Source: Streptomyces sp. NBC_00273 (GTDB lineage: Bacteria > Actinomycetota > Actinomycetes > Streptomycetales > Streptomycetaceae). From it: a DNA stretch of 64,000 nucleotides. The DNA is taken from assembly GCF_036178145.1 (NCBI RefSeq), contig NZ_CP108067.1:5022001-5086000 (forward strand). Direction: 5' to 3'. A program made the translations under genes and the position numbers. The notes under the pieces were generated by a model, which worked only from the letters and a program-made list of their open reading frames with translations, was not told the origin of the DNA and made no database searches. This document shows positions 1-8,225 of this stretch, piece after piece. Position 1 is the first letter of the stretch. The number at the start of each line of letters is the position of its first letter.

Positions 1-1
1 G

Positions 2-994
2 GGCTCGCAGGGCTGGCGGCAGATCGCCGTCGAGATCTACGGCGGCACCCTGCTCAACACCTGGCTGGACCGCGACCTGGGACTGGCCGGGCGGCTGACC
101 CTGCGCGACGGCACCGAGCGCCTGGTGAACGTGGACCGCGCACTGCTGCGCGTACCCCAACTCGCCGTGCACCTGGACCGGTCGGTCAACAGCGACGGCC
201 TCAAGCTCGACAAGCAGCGGCACATGCAGCCGATCTGGGGGCTGGGCGATGTGCAGGAGGGCGACCTGATCTCCTTCCTGGAGGAGGAAGAGGGCCTGGA
301 CCAGGGGTCGGTGGCCGGCTGGGACCTGATGGTCCACTCCATCGAGCCGCCGTCGTACCTGGGCCGCGACCGCGAGCTGGTGGCCGGACCGCGCATGGAC
401 AACCTGCTGTCGGTGCACGCGGGCGTCGCGGCGCTGGCCGCGGTCTCCGCCGCCGACAAGCTGGACCACATCCCGGTGCTGGCCGCCTTCGACCACGAGG
501 AGAACGGCTCGCAGTCCGACACCGGCGCGGACGGCCCGCTCCTGGGCAACGTGCTGGAACGTTCAGTCTTCGCCCGCGGAGGCTCGTACGAGGACCGCGC
601 GCGGGCCTTCGCGGGCACCATCTGCCTGTCCTCGGACACCGGGCACGCCGTGCACCCCAACTACGGTGAGCGGCACGACCCGACGCACCACCCGCGCGCC
701 AACGGCGGACCGATCCTGAAGGTCAACGTCAACCAGCGGTACGCCACCGACGGCAGCGGGCGCGCGGTGTTCGCCGCCGCCTGCGAACGGGCCGGCATCC
801 CGTGGCAGACCTTCGTCTCCAACAACTCGATGCCCTGCGGCACGACGATCGGCCCGATCACCGCAGCCCGCCACGGCATTCAGACCGTGGACATCGGCGT
901 CGCGATCCTCTCGATGCACAGCGCCCGCGAACTGTGCGGCGCGGACGACCCGTTCCTGCTGGCCAACGCCCTGGTGGCCTTCCTGGAGGGCTGA
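2..994 (+). CDS. M18 family aminopeptidase (5' end outside window)
   Basis: This is a zinc metallo-aminopeptidase of the M18 (aspartyl aminopeptidase-like) family, a cytosolic enzyme that trims N-terminal residues from peptides. The frame is open from base 2, and the first visible residues (GWRQIAVEIYGGTLLNTW) are internal, so the GTG at 125 is not the start. About 330 residues are visible against a family length near 430; the missing N-terminus would carry the first zinc histidine. Visible family motifs are GPRMDN, FDHEENGS (metal and catalytic acids), SSDTGHAVHPNY, and MHSARE near the C-terminus. The stop lies inside a strong hairpin shared with the convergent next gene. Confidence 0.93.
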   Translation, partial: GSQGWRQIAVEIYGGTLLNTWLDRDLGLAGRLTLRDGTERLVNVDRALLRVPQLAVHLDRSVNSDGLKLDKQRHMQPIWGLGDVQEGDLISFLEEEEGLDQGSVAGWDLMVHSIEPPSYLGRDRELVAGPRMDNLLSVHAGVAALAAVSAADKLDHIPVLAAFDHEENGSQSDTGADGPLLGNVLERSVFARGGSYEDRARAFAGTICLSSDTGHAVHPNYGERHDPTHHPRANGGPILKVNVNQRYATDGSGRAVFAAACERAGIPWQTFVSNNSMPCGTTIGPITAARHGIQTVDIGVAILSMHSARELCGADDPFLLANALVAFLEG

Positions 995-1009
995 GCCCCC
1001 AGGAAGGCC
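976..1009. terminator. bidirectional hairpin between convergent genes
   Basis: The arms GGCCTTCCTGG and CCAGGAAGGCC pair perfectly. After one bulged A they continue as GGGC/GCCC around a TGA loop that is itself the aminopeptidase stop codon. The hairpin lies between two converging genes and probably terminates both transcripts. Confidence 0.7.
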
Positions 1010-1021
1010 GGCGCCGCCCGG

Positions 1022-2866
1022 CTACCCCTCGGCGTCCATCCCGGCGAGGACGAGGGGCAGCCGGGCGGCGCCGTCGGCGGTGACCCGAACCGGAACGCCC
1101 CAGTCCTGCTGGTGGACGTGGCAGGCCGGGTACTCGTTGGCGGGGTCGTCGTCGCAGGACGCCGCCATCGCCGAGACGTGCAGGACGCCCTCGGTGACGT
1201 CCGGGTTCAGCGCGAGCTCCCGGAACAGGTCGGTTCCGGCGCCCTCGCCGCCCGCCAGCAGCTCGGGCGGGGTCGAGGAGACGAGCAGCCGGGTGGAGGG
1301 CCCGTAGCGGGTGTCGAGCTTCTGCCCGGCCGGCGCCTGGAAGACGATGTCGAGGCGGAGCGTGCCGGGCGCCACCTCGGTGGCGGCCCGCTGCGTACGG
1401 TGGGCGACCGCGTCCACCCGGACCGCCTCCTCCGGGAGGCGCAGCCGGGTCAGCCGGTGCCGGGCCGACTCGACGACCACGATGTCCTCGCCCACCAGCA
1501 CGGCGTCGCTGGGCTCGCGCAGGTCGGTCGCGAGGGTCGAGACCTGGCCGGTGGCCGGGTCGTAGCGGCGCAGCGCGTGGTTGTACGTGTCGCACACCGC
1601 GACCGAGCCGTCGGGCAGGGCGGTCACGCCGAGCGGGTGCTGGAGCAGGGCCTGGGCGGCGTCGCCGTCCCGGTGTCCGAAGTCGAACAGCCCGGTGCCG
1701 ACGGCGGACTTGATCACGTACCCCTCGTCGCCGGCTTCCACGTACCGCAGGGCGCTGGTCTCGGAGTCGGCGATCCACAGCCGGTCCCCGGCGGCCGCGA
1801 GCCCCGAGGGCTGGGCGAACCAGGCCTCGGCGGCCGGCCCGTCGAGCAGCCCCTCGTTGGTCGTACCGGCCGCGACCTCGACGGTCCCGGCCTCCGGGTC
1901 CCAGGTCCACAGCTGGTGCACACCGGCCATGGCGATCCAGACCCGGCCCTGCCACCAGGCCACGTCCCACGGCGAGGACAGGTCCACCTCCAGCGCCGGC
2001 CCGGAGGTCGGCGACCCCTGCCACCACTGCCGGCCGGTCCCGGCAACGGTCTCCACGTGCCCGGTGGCCGGGTCGTAGGTGCGCAGCGCGTGGTTGACGG
2101 TGTCGGCGACGACGACCTTGCCGTCGGGCAGCAGCGCGAGGCCCTGCGGCTCGCTGAAGCTGTCCCCCGCGAAGCCGCGCTCGCCGCTGCCGATGCGGCG
2201 CACGACGCTCTCGCCGTCGGCGGCCAGCTCCACGAGCTGGTGCCGGGTGGAGTCGGAGACCAGCAGGTTCCCGGACGGCAGCAGCAGCGCCTTCCCGGGG
2301 AAGCGCAGGGCTCCGGCCACCGGCTCGGGCGCCACGTACGGCCCGTCGCCGCGCCGCAGCGTGCCCTTGGCCTCGTGCTCGGCCTCCAGCTCCTCGACCA
2401 GGCGGGCGATGGCGTGCGCGTGCCCCTCACCGGCGTGCTGGGCGACGATGTACCCCTCGGGGTCGATCACGACGAGCGTGGGCCAGGCGCGTACGGCGTA
2501 CTGCTTCCAGGTCGCGAGCTCGGGATCGTCCAGCACGGGATGGTGCACCTGGTACCGCTCGACGGCATCGACGACGGCGGCGTGCTCGGCCTCGTGCACG
2601 AACTTCGGGGAGTGCACGCCGATGATCACGACGGTGTCGCGGTGCTTCTCCTCCAGCTCGCGCAGCTCGTCCAGGACGTGCAGGCAGTTGATGCAGCAGA
2701 AGGTCCAGAAATCTACAACAACGCACTTACCTCGCAGGTCGGCGAGGGTCAGCACTTTGCCGCCGGTGTTCAGCCAGCCGCCCTTGCCGATCAGCTCGGG
2801 GGCACGGACTCGGGCACGTCGGCGGGGCTCGGGCGCGGGGGTGGGCGCCGTGGCAGCATCGTTCAT
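1022..2866 (-). CDS. Thioredoxin-domain / NHL-repeat protein (NHLRC2-like)
   Basis: The protein has 614 residues. A thioredoxin-fold domain covers about residues 25-170, with the redox motif FCCINC (CxxC at Cys58 and Cys61). It is followed by NHL-type beta-propeller repeats at about residues 180-480 (for example GFAGDSFSEPQGLALLPDGKV and related units) and a C-terminal beta-rich domain. The architecture matches the NHLRC2 family, conserved from bacteria to animals, whose biochemical role is not settled. There is no signal peptide, so it is probably cytosolic. The ATG at 2866 starts a compact N-terminus rich in Ala, Pro and Arg. It converges with the aminopeptidase and diverges from the next gene. 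Confidence 0.88.
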   Translation of the reverse strand: MNDAATAPTPAPEPRRRARVRAPELIGKGGWLNTGGKVLTLADLRGKCVVVDFWTFCCINCLHVLDELRELEEKHRDTVVIIGVHSPKFVHEAEHAAVVDAVERYQVHHPVLDDPELATWKQYAVRAWPTLVVIDPEGYIVAQHAGEGHAHAIARLVEELEAEHEAKGTLRRGDGPYVAPEPVAGALRFPGKALLLPSGNLLVSDSTRHQLVELAADGESVVRRIGSGERGFAGDSFSEPQGLALLPDGKVVVADTVNHALRTYDPATGHVETVAGTGRQWWQGSPTSGPALEVDLSSPWDVAWWQGRVWIAMAGVHQLWTWDPEAGTVEVAAGTTNEGLLDGPAAEAWFAQPSGLAAAGDRLWIADSETSALRYVEAGDEGYVIKSAVGTGLFDFGHRDGDAAQALLQHPLGVTALPDGSVAVCDTYNHALRRYDPATGQVSTLATDLREPSDAVLVGEDIVVVESARHRLTRLRLPEEAVRVDAVAHRTQRAATEVAPGTLRLDIVFQAPAGQKLDTRYGPSTRLLVSSTPPELLAGGEGAGTDLFRELALNPDVTEGVLHVSAMAASCDDDPANEYPACHVHQQDWGVPVRVTADGAARLPLVLAGMDAEG

Positions 2867-2945
2867 CCTTCAAGCTTGCCATCCTGGTATGAACGTCGTA
2901 TCACGCGCATGCGGCAGGCCACGGCCTACGACGGGGGAGCGACGG

Positions 2946-3629
2946 ATGACCGCGGACGGGAAGACGGCAGGGTTCATGGCGCTGCCGGGGGGCGAGGAAG
3001 ACCGGCGGGAGGTGTTCGCCAGGTCGCTGGCGGACGTCTTACGGCTCCTCGGGATCGGGGTCGCTGCCGAGCCGGGGCCGGGGCCGGAGCCGGCCGACGG
3101 ACTCACCTGGGAGCGCCGTGCCCGGGCGGCGCTGCGCAAGGTCTGGCGGGACGGCGTGGTCCTTTCCGAAGAGGCCTTCGACGCACTGGTCAAGGCGGCG
3201 GTCCACGACCCCAACCCGAGTTTCAACCGTCAGTTCGTCGAGCCGGCCCTGAACGCCTTCGGACACCGGCGCGTCCAGGCCGCGCTGCTCGCCTACCTGC
3301 GCACCGGTACGGATCCCGAGCGGGCGGGCGCCGCGCGGGCCTGGTACTGGTCGGCCCTGACCCTGGAGATGCCGCGCGTGCGGGCCGAGCACCCGGCACC
3401 GGCCGACGAGGGCACGAAGGTGTTGAAGGAGTGGCGCGAGGCCGCGCTGCGCGAGTTCGTGCGCAACGAGCACCTGGACGTCCGGCGCTGCATCCTCCCG
3501 CTGCTGAGGCTGCGGAAGTCCTCGTATCCGGCGGAGCTGCACGACCTGGTGGACGAGGCGGTGGCCACGGCCCGCTCCCACCCGGACGAGTACATCCGCC
3601 ATCGTGTGGAACACCAGGTCGGCGACTGA
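2946..3629 (+). CDS. Hypothetical protein, helical, HEAT-like
   Basis: The protein has 227 residues. I chose the ATG at 2946 because GGGGGAG precedes it by 6-8 bases. I do not recognise a characterised family. The sequence is alpha-helical throughout, with stretches such as DPNPSFNRQFVEPALNAFGHRRVQAALLAYLRTG and a C-terminal HPDEYIRHRVEHQVGD that suggest HEAT/armadillo-like packing. There are no membrane segments or signal peptide. It resembles conserved Streptomyces hypotheticals; no function can be assigned. Confidence 0.7.
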   Translation: MTADGKTAGFMALPGGEEDRREVFARSLADVLRLLGIGVAAEPGPGPEPADGLTWERRARAALRKVWRDGVVLSEEAFDALVKAAVHDPNPSFNRQFVEPALNAFGHRRVQAALLAYLRTGTDPERAGAARAWYWSALTLEMPRVRAEHPAPADEGTKVLKEWREAALREFVRNEHLDVRRCILPLLRLRKSSYPAELHDLVDEAVATARSHPDEYIRHRVEHQVGD

Positions 3630-3732
3630 GGTCCGCCACGACGGCTCGTGGCGAAGTGCACCCGCAGGGGTGACGACGGGCTACGGGACCCCGTGGGAGC
3701 CTGGTCCCAGGAAGCAAAGGGAGGCGTCCGGA

Positions 3733-4287
3733 ATGACCACCGCGCACGACTACAGCGAAGGCGTCGATCCCGAGCGCGCGCTGAAGTACGCCATCCAGCA
3801 CCACAGCGGGGACCGCACCGAGATCGTCGAAGGGGTCATCAGCAACGTGACGCCGAGTTGGGACCACGAGCGCGCCGCAAAGATCGTGCGCCGCCAGATC
3901 GAAGGCCGGGTGGACGAGCTCGACTGCGTAGAAGGCTCGGGGAACCTGGATCTGCCAGGATCGTCGAACTGGTACGTGCCGGACATCGCGGTTGTGCCCG
4001 AGCAGCTCGCGCTCCGGGGCAAGGCGCTGGTACCCGATCAGACACTGCTGATCGTCGAAGTCACCTCCGAGTCCAACGCCGAGACCGACCGCGTCGTCAA
4101 GCGCAAGCGGTACGCCGAGTACGGAGCTCCGCTGTACCTGCTGGTCGACCGGGTGGAGGAGACCGTCACGCTGTTCGCGCTGCCCGGGCGGCTCGGATAC
4201 ACCAAGGTGGACGGGCCGCACCCCTTCGGGACGCCGGTGCGGTTGCCCGAGCCGTTCGGGATCGACCTCGACACCAGCGGGCTCTAG
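3733..4287 (+). CDS. Uma2 family protein (PD-(D/E)xK nuclease fold)
   Basis: The protein has 184 residues. The ATG at 3733 is preceded by AAAGGGAGG, so it is preferred over the GTG at 3604, which overlaps the upstream gene. It has the Uma2/DUF820 pattern: EIVEGVISNVTPSW at the N-terminus, PDIAVVPEQ, then LIVEVTSESN and a Lys in KRKRYAEYG, which together form the PD...ExK metal-binding core. The family is classed as a putative restriction-endonuclease-like fold, commonly in many copies in Streptomyces and cyanobacteria. Substrates are unknown. Confidence 0.88.
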   Translation: MTTAHDYSEGVDPERALKYAIQHHSGDRTEIVEGVISNVTPSWDHERAAKIVRRQIEGRVDELDCVEGSGNLDLPGSSNWYVPDIAVVPEQLALRGKALVPDQTLLIVEVTSESNAETDRVVKRKRYAEYGAPLYLLVDRVEETVTLFALPGRLGYTKVDGPHPFGTPVRLPEPFGIDLDTSGL

Positions 4288-4345
4288 CCGGCACCCGGTA
4301 GCGTGCGGAACGTGACGGTCAGCACGCCGCCGGGCGGGTGGACGG

Positions 4346-4873
4346 CTACGCGTGGTCGAAGAGGGCGCTCAGCCGGGGCAGTCGGGCCGATATCTCGTCG
4401 GTGTCGTCGAAGTCGAAGTCCCAGGACGGGTCCAGGGCCGGGTAGCTGATCGTGAAGGAGTCCGCGGGCAGTTCGCGGCCGGTGCCGGCCTCGTAGGCGG
4501 TCCAGGCGATCGAGAGGGCGGACTCGTCCCACAGTTCCAGGCCGTGCTCCGCGGCCTCGCGGACCGCGGGGTGCGCGGCCAAGGAGTCGGGGTCGGCCAG
4601 GGCCGTCTCGAAGACCTCCCGGCCCTGGGTGAGGAGCCAGCCGCGGAAGTAGTCGAAGCCGTCGTCCGAGCAGCCCCCGTTGATCACGTAGGCCGCGGCC
4701 CAGAGCGGCGCCCGGTAGGACTCCGCCAGCAGGTCCCACAGCACCTGCTGGGACGCGGCTATCTCCGTCGCCGCCCGGTCCGCGAGGAGCTGCGCCGCGC
4801 GCGAGGCCACCTCCTCGGGTTCCGCGTCGGCGCGGGCCGTCTCGATCAGCTTCCAGAACGTCTGCTTGTCCAT
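4346..4873 (-). CDS. DUF4240 domain-containing protein
   Basis: The protein has 175 residues and starts at an ATG (MDKQTFWKLIETAR). The pattern FWKLIE...INGGCSDDGFDYFRGWLLTQGREVFETALADPD is typical of DUF4240. The family has no established function. It is soluble and acidic with no signal peptide. It lies 28 bases downstream of the ATP-grasp gene on the same strand, so the two may be co-transcribed. Confidence 0.85.
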   Translation of the reverse strand: MDKQTFWKLIETARADAEPEEVASRAAQLLADRAATEIAASQQVLWDLLAESYRAPLWAAAYVINGGCSDDGFDYFRGWLLTQGREVFETALADPDSLAAHPAVREAAEHGLELWDESALSIAWTAYEAGTGRELPADSFTISYPALDPSWDFDFDDTDEISARLPRLSALFDHA

Positions 4874-4901
4874 GGGGAAAGCCTGGCAGCCGGGTCTGAC
4901 A

Positions 4902-5714
4902 TCAGGCGGTGGTGCTGAGGAAGGTGTGGAGGGATCTTGTGAGCGCGCCGACGAAGGCGTCCTGTACCGGCGCCGGGACGAGGTCCAGGGACAAGTACGG
5001 GTTCAGGTCCTCCAGTTCGACCAGGAGCAGTTCGCCGGACGGCGCCCGGCAGGCGTCGACGCGCTGGATGCCGTGGTCGAGGGTGTTCCAGTCGACGAAG
5101 GAGCGGGCGAAGGCCAGGTCGGCCCCGGTCGGGGCGTAGGGCGCGAGCTCCCAGCGGCGGTCCGGATCGGGGGCGTACAGCGCGTACTGGAAGGCGTCGT
5201 CGACGAAGTAGAAGGACACCTCGTACGCGAAGTCGATGCGCGGCTGGATCAGCACGGACCCGGCCGGCCCGTCCGGTGTCGCGGTGAAGGTGAGGCCGAT
5301 GGAGTCGGCGCCCTGCTTCGGCTTGACCGCGTACTGCGGCACCTGCGGCAGTTCCGCCAGCCGGGCGGGGTCGTCGACCGTCGGGATGACCGGGTAGCCG
5401 GCGGCCGTCAGGTCGAGGAGGTACTGCTTGCCCGCCATGTCGCCGCGGCCGGTGAGCGGGTTGTAGACGCGGGCCCCGGCGGCGAGGGCGGCCGCGCGGA
5501 AGGAGTCGTAGGCCTCCTGGTAGTGCAGGACCGGGCCGCTGTTGCGGACGATCACCGCGTCGAAGCCGAGCGGCAGCATGGCCTCCGCGTCCGCGGGATG
5601 GCACAGGGCCAGGTCGAACGCGGCGCGCAGCCGGGACGTGAGGAATATGTCCTCGTCGCAGTAGCGGCGGCCGCGTGCGGGGTACGCCAGGTCGGTCACG
5701 TAGAGCAGGGGCAT
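4902..5714 (-). CDS. ATP-grasp fold protein, RimK/glutathione-synthetase-like
   Basis: The protein has 270 residues (MPLLYVTDLAYPARGRRYCDEDIF). The ATP-grasp pattern is visible: GDMAGKQYLLDL with the first ATP-binding Lys, YAVKPKQGADSIGL with the second Lys, FAYEVSFYFVDD, and a metal-binding ELEDLNPYLSL near residue 240. Such enzymes join a carboxylate to an amine via an acyl-phosphate. The substrate cannot be read from the sequence. DUF4240 follows on the same strand. Confidence 0.7.
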   Translation of the reverse strand: MPLLYVTDLAYPARGRRYCDEDIFLTSRLRAAFDLALCHPADAEAMLPLGFDAVIVRNSGPVLHYQEAYDSFRAAALAAGARVYNPLTGRGDMAGKQYLLDLTAAGYPVIPTVDDPARLAELPQVPQYAVKPKQGADSIGLTFTATPDGPAGSVLIQPRIDFAYEVSFYFVDDAFQYALYAPDPDRRWELAPYAPTGADLAFARSFVDWNTLDHGIQRVDACRAPSGELLLVELEDLNPYLSLDLVPAPVQDAFVGALTRSLHTFLSTTA

Positions 5715-5746
5715 GAGGGCAACCTATCGCGGGCACTGATCAGCGC

Positions 5747-6080
5747 ATGAAATGCCCCGTAGGGGACAAAATGCTGGCCGTCGGGGACGACTGCTGGATC
5801 GAGGACGAGGACGGCCGGCACGCGTTCCTCGTCGACGGGAAGGCGCTGCGCTTCCAGGACGCCCTGGAGCTGAAGGATCCGGACGGGCCGATCCTGATCA
5901 CCTTGCGGGGGAAGCCGTTCACCCTGCGGGACCGAGCTCGACGCCAGCGCGTACGCGGTGGACGTGGTCCGGGAGGACGCGGACGCGGCGCTGCTGATCG
6001 CGGTCGCGGTGTGCGTGGTCCGGTTGGCCGAGAAGGAGCGGGAGGGCGGGGTCAGTCCCGATGGTGTTCCCGGGCCGTGA
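5747..6080 (+). pseudogene. LURP-one-related (LOR) protein remnant, internal deletion plus frameshift
   Basis: Residues from the ATG at 5747 (CWIEDEDGRHAFLVDGKALR, then FQDALELKDP and FTLRD) match the start of the LURP-one-related/scramblase-like fold. After about base 5933 the same frame becomes Arg/Gly-rich nonsense. From 5934 a different frame reads DASAYAVDVVREDADAALL, then IAVAVCVVRLAEKE to a TGA at 6080, which matches the C-terminal end of the same family. Roughly 80-90 middle codons are missing and the frames do not match. I infer a decayed gene. A sequencing error cannot explain the missing middle. Confidence 0.75.
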
Positions 6081-6366
6081 GCTGACCCTGGACGTAGGCG
6101 TCGGCGTCCGGTGCGTACGGGCCTCCGTGGTCGAGGAGGAGGTCGGTGATGCGCTGCCACTCCGCGGCCTCGGCGCGGACGGCGGGGTCGGCGGACTCCA
6201 GGTCGTCGCCCGCGTCCGCCAGCACGGCCTCCAGGGCCGCCTGCGCCGTGTGGTGGGTCATCCCGGTGGCCCGCTCCCGGACCCGCCGGCGGGCCTCGAC
6301 CTCCGCGGCGGAGGGCTCGTGCGGCTCCAGGGCGGCCTCCAGCACGGCCTCTGCGTCGTCCGTCAC
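6052..6366 (-). CDS. Hypothetical protein
   Basis: This is a 104-residue acidic, helical protein starting at GTG 6366 (MTDDAEAVLEAALEPHEPS). I recognise no domain. The pattern of Ala/Glu-rich helices resembles small Streptomyces hypotheticals. Its 3' end overlaps the end of the LOR remnant by 29 bases, tail to tail. Coding is plausible from length and composition only. Confidence 0.5.
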   Translation of the reverse strand: MTDDAEAVLEAALEPHEPSAAEVEARRRVRERATGMTHHTAQAALEAVLADAGDDLESADPAVRAEAAEWQRITDLLLDHGGPYAPDADAYVQGQLTAREHHRD

Positions 6367-6465
6367 GGCGTACCCGCCTCCTCCTCGTGGCCCCGGCGGC
6401 CGGCGCCGCCCGTCCCCATCGTCTGCCCGGAAACCCCGGCGCCAACCGGGGTCTCCGGGCCGGCG

Positions 6466-7245
6466 TCAGCGGCCCAGGCGGCGGTCCTTCAGGGCCGGGA
6501 ACTGGGAGCGGGTGTCGGGGACCTTGGCCGGGTCCAGGTCCACGGTGAGGACCTCCTCGCCGGGGCCCGCCTCGGCCAGGACCTCGCCCCACGGGTCGAC
6601 CACCAGGCTGTGCCCGGCCTGCTCCACGCCCGCGTGGGTGCCTGCCGTCCCGCACGCCAGGACGTAGGACTGGTCCTCCACGGCGCGCGCCCGGTTGAGT
6701 AGGGTCCAGTGCGAGCGGCGGCGGGCGGGCCAGCCCGCCGCGACGACCATCGTGGTGGCCCCGGCGTCGACCAGGCCGCGGAACAGCTCCGGGAAGCGCA
6801 GGTCGTAGCAGGTGGCGATGCCGAGTGTCTGCTCCGGCAGGGTCACCGTGGTCAGGGAGTCCCCGGCCGACATCAGCACCGCCTCGCCCTGGTCGAAGCC
6901 GAAGCGGTGGATCTTCCGGTACGTGGCGGCGAGCTCGCCCGCCGGGGAGAGGACGAGGGCGGTGTTGTAGAGGGAGCCGTCGCCGGCGCGCTCCACGACC
7001 GAACCCGCGTGCAGCCAGACGCCGGCGTCGCGCGCCGCCTTCGACATCGCCTCGTAGGTCGGACCGTCCAGCGGTTCGGCCTCGGTCTCGAACTGCTCGT
7101 AGGCGAACGCGCCGACCGGCCACAGCTCCGGCAGGACGACGAGATCGGAGCCCGCCTGCTCCCGTACGAGTTCGGCCACGCGGACGCGTCGGGAAGACAC
7201 CGACTCGCCCTCGTTCACTGCGATTTGGATCAGCGAGGCGCGCAC
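6466..7245 (-). CDS. Carbon-nitrogen hydrolase (nitrilase superfamily)
   Basis: The protein has 259 residues, starting at a GTG (MRASLIQIAVNEGESV). The Glu-Lys-Cys catalytic triad of the nitrilase superfamily is visible: Glu40 in VVLPELWPVG, Lys111 in TYRKIHRFGF, and Cys146 in IATCYDLRFPELFR. The family hydrolyses omega-amides and other non-peptide C-N bonds. The length and ATCYDLRFPE pattern fit the Nit2/omega-amidase-like branch. The exact substrate is not readable. It is soluble and cytosolic. Confidence 0.92.
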   Translation of the reverse strand: MRASLIQIAVNEGESVSSRRVRVAELVREQAGSDLVVLPELWPVGAFAYEQFETEAEPLDGPTYEAMSKAARDAGVWLHAGSVVERAGDGSLYNTALVLSPAGELAATYRKIHRFGFDQGEAVLMSAGDSLTTVTLPEQTLGIATCYDLRFPELFRGLVDAGATTMVVAAGWPARRRSHWTLLNRARAVEDQSYVLACGTAGTHAGVEQAGHSLVVDPWGEVLAEAGPGEEVLTVDLDPAKVPDTRSQFPALKDRRLGR

Positions 7246-7305
7246 ACTACCACCGTCCTGGCGTTCAAGCCGTCAACTCGGGCCTACGATCGTCACACGA
7301 AAGCA

Positions 7306-7327
7306 CTGCCGGGGTGCTCACCGGCAG
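7306..7327. other. Hairpin in the divergent intergenic region 7246-7394
   Basis: The perfect 7-bp arms CTGCCGG and CCGGCAG flank an 8-base loop in the 149-bp gap between the nitrilase gene and the isomerase-family gene. It could be part of the leader of the plus-strand gene or an operator. No function is claimed. Confidence 0.3.
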
Positions 7328-7394
7328 CGTAGTTTTGGAAACTGAGTCCACCGCTTCCGAAACGCGCCATTGAACAGCACCGCGAGGGGTCCCG

Positions 7395-8225
7395 TTGACC
7401 GTCCAGCCGCATCCCGCCCTCCAGCCCTATGCCGACGCCTGGACACACTCCATCGAGGCGATATCCGAGTTGGTCCTCCCGCTGACGGAGGGCGAGTGGA
7501 ACCGGGCGACGCCGTGTCCCGGCTGGTCGGTCCGTGATGTCGTGTCCCACATCATCGGCATCGAGTGCGAGCAGCTCGGGGACCCGCGGCCGATCCACAC
7601 CGTGGCACGGGACCTGCGGCACGTGGTGGACGAGTTCAGCCGGTACATGGAGGTGCAGGTCGACGTGCGGCGCCACCACACCGCGCCGGAAATGACCTCG
7701 GAGCTGGAGTACACGGTGATCCGGCGCTCCCGGCAGCTGCGGAACGAGAAGCGGGATCCGGCCACGATGGTCCGCGGGCCGCTCGGCGACCAGGTGACGC
7801 TGGAGCAGGCGCTGCGGCTGCGGGCCTTCGACGTGTGGATCCACGAGCAGGACCTGCGGGCGGCACTGGGGGCACCGGGGAACTGGGACTCGCCGGGCGC
7901 CTACGTGGCGCGGGACCTCCTACTGGCCGGCCTGCCGAAGGTGGTGGCCAAGCGGGCGGGCGCGCCGGCGAACTCGGCGGTCGTCATCGACGTCCACGGG
8001 CAGCTGGAGTTCATGCGGACGGTACGGGTGGACGCGGACGGCCGCGGCACGGTGGACAAGTCGCCGTCGCTCGGTCCGGCGGTGACCCTGACGCTGGACT
8101 GGGAGACGTACGTCCGCCTGGCGGCGGGCCGGGTACGGGCGCACGCCGTCGCGGACCGGGTGAAGGTGGAGGGCGACGTGGAGCTGGCGGACGCCATCCT
8201 CACGCAGTTCTCCGTGACCCCGTAG
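7395..8225 (+). CDS. Maleylpyruvate isomerase family mycothiol-dependent protein
   Basis: The protein has 276 residues and starts at TTG 7395 behind GAGGGG. The N-terminal DinB-like four-helix domain has the family pattern ATPCPGWSVRDVVSHIIGIE, with metal-binding histidines. A C-terminal SCP2-like domain follows from about residue 190 (AVVIDVHGQLEFMRTVRVDADG...LTLDWETYVRLAAGR). Members use mycothiol, the actinobacterial thiol, in isomerisation or transfer reactions. The true substrate is unknown. It converges with the AraC-family gene with a 26-base tail overlap. Confidence 0.88.
   Translation: MTVQPHPALQPYADAWTHSIEAISELVLPLTEGEWNRATPCPGWSVRDVVSHIIGIECEQLGDPRPIHTVARDLRHVVDEFSRYMEVQVDVRRHHTAPEMTSELEYTVIRRSRQLRNEKRDPATMVRGPLGDQVTLEQALRLRAFDVWIHEQDLRAALGAPGNWDSPGAYVARDLLLAGLPKVVAKRAGAPANSAVVIDVHGQLEFMRTVRVDADGRGTVDKSPSLGPAVTLTLDWETYVRLAAGRVRAHAVADRVKVEGDVELADAILTQFSVTP

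Noticed and set aside
1112..3673. An 853-residue plus-strand frame over the thioredoxin/NHL gene
   Set aside because: It is Gly/Arg/Val-rich antisense sequence without domains, opposite a well-conserved protein.
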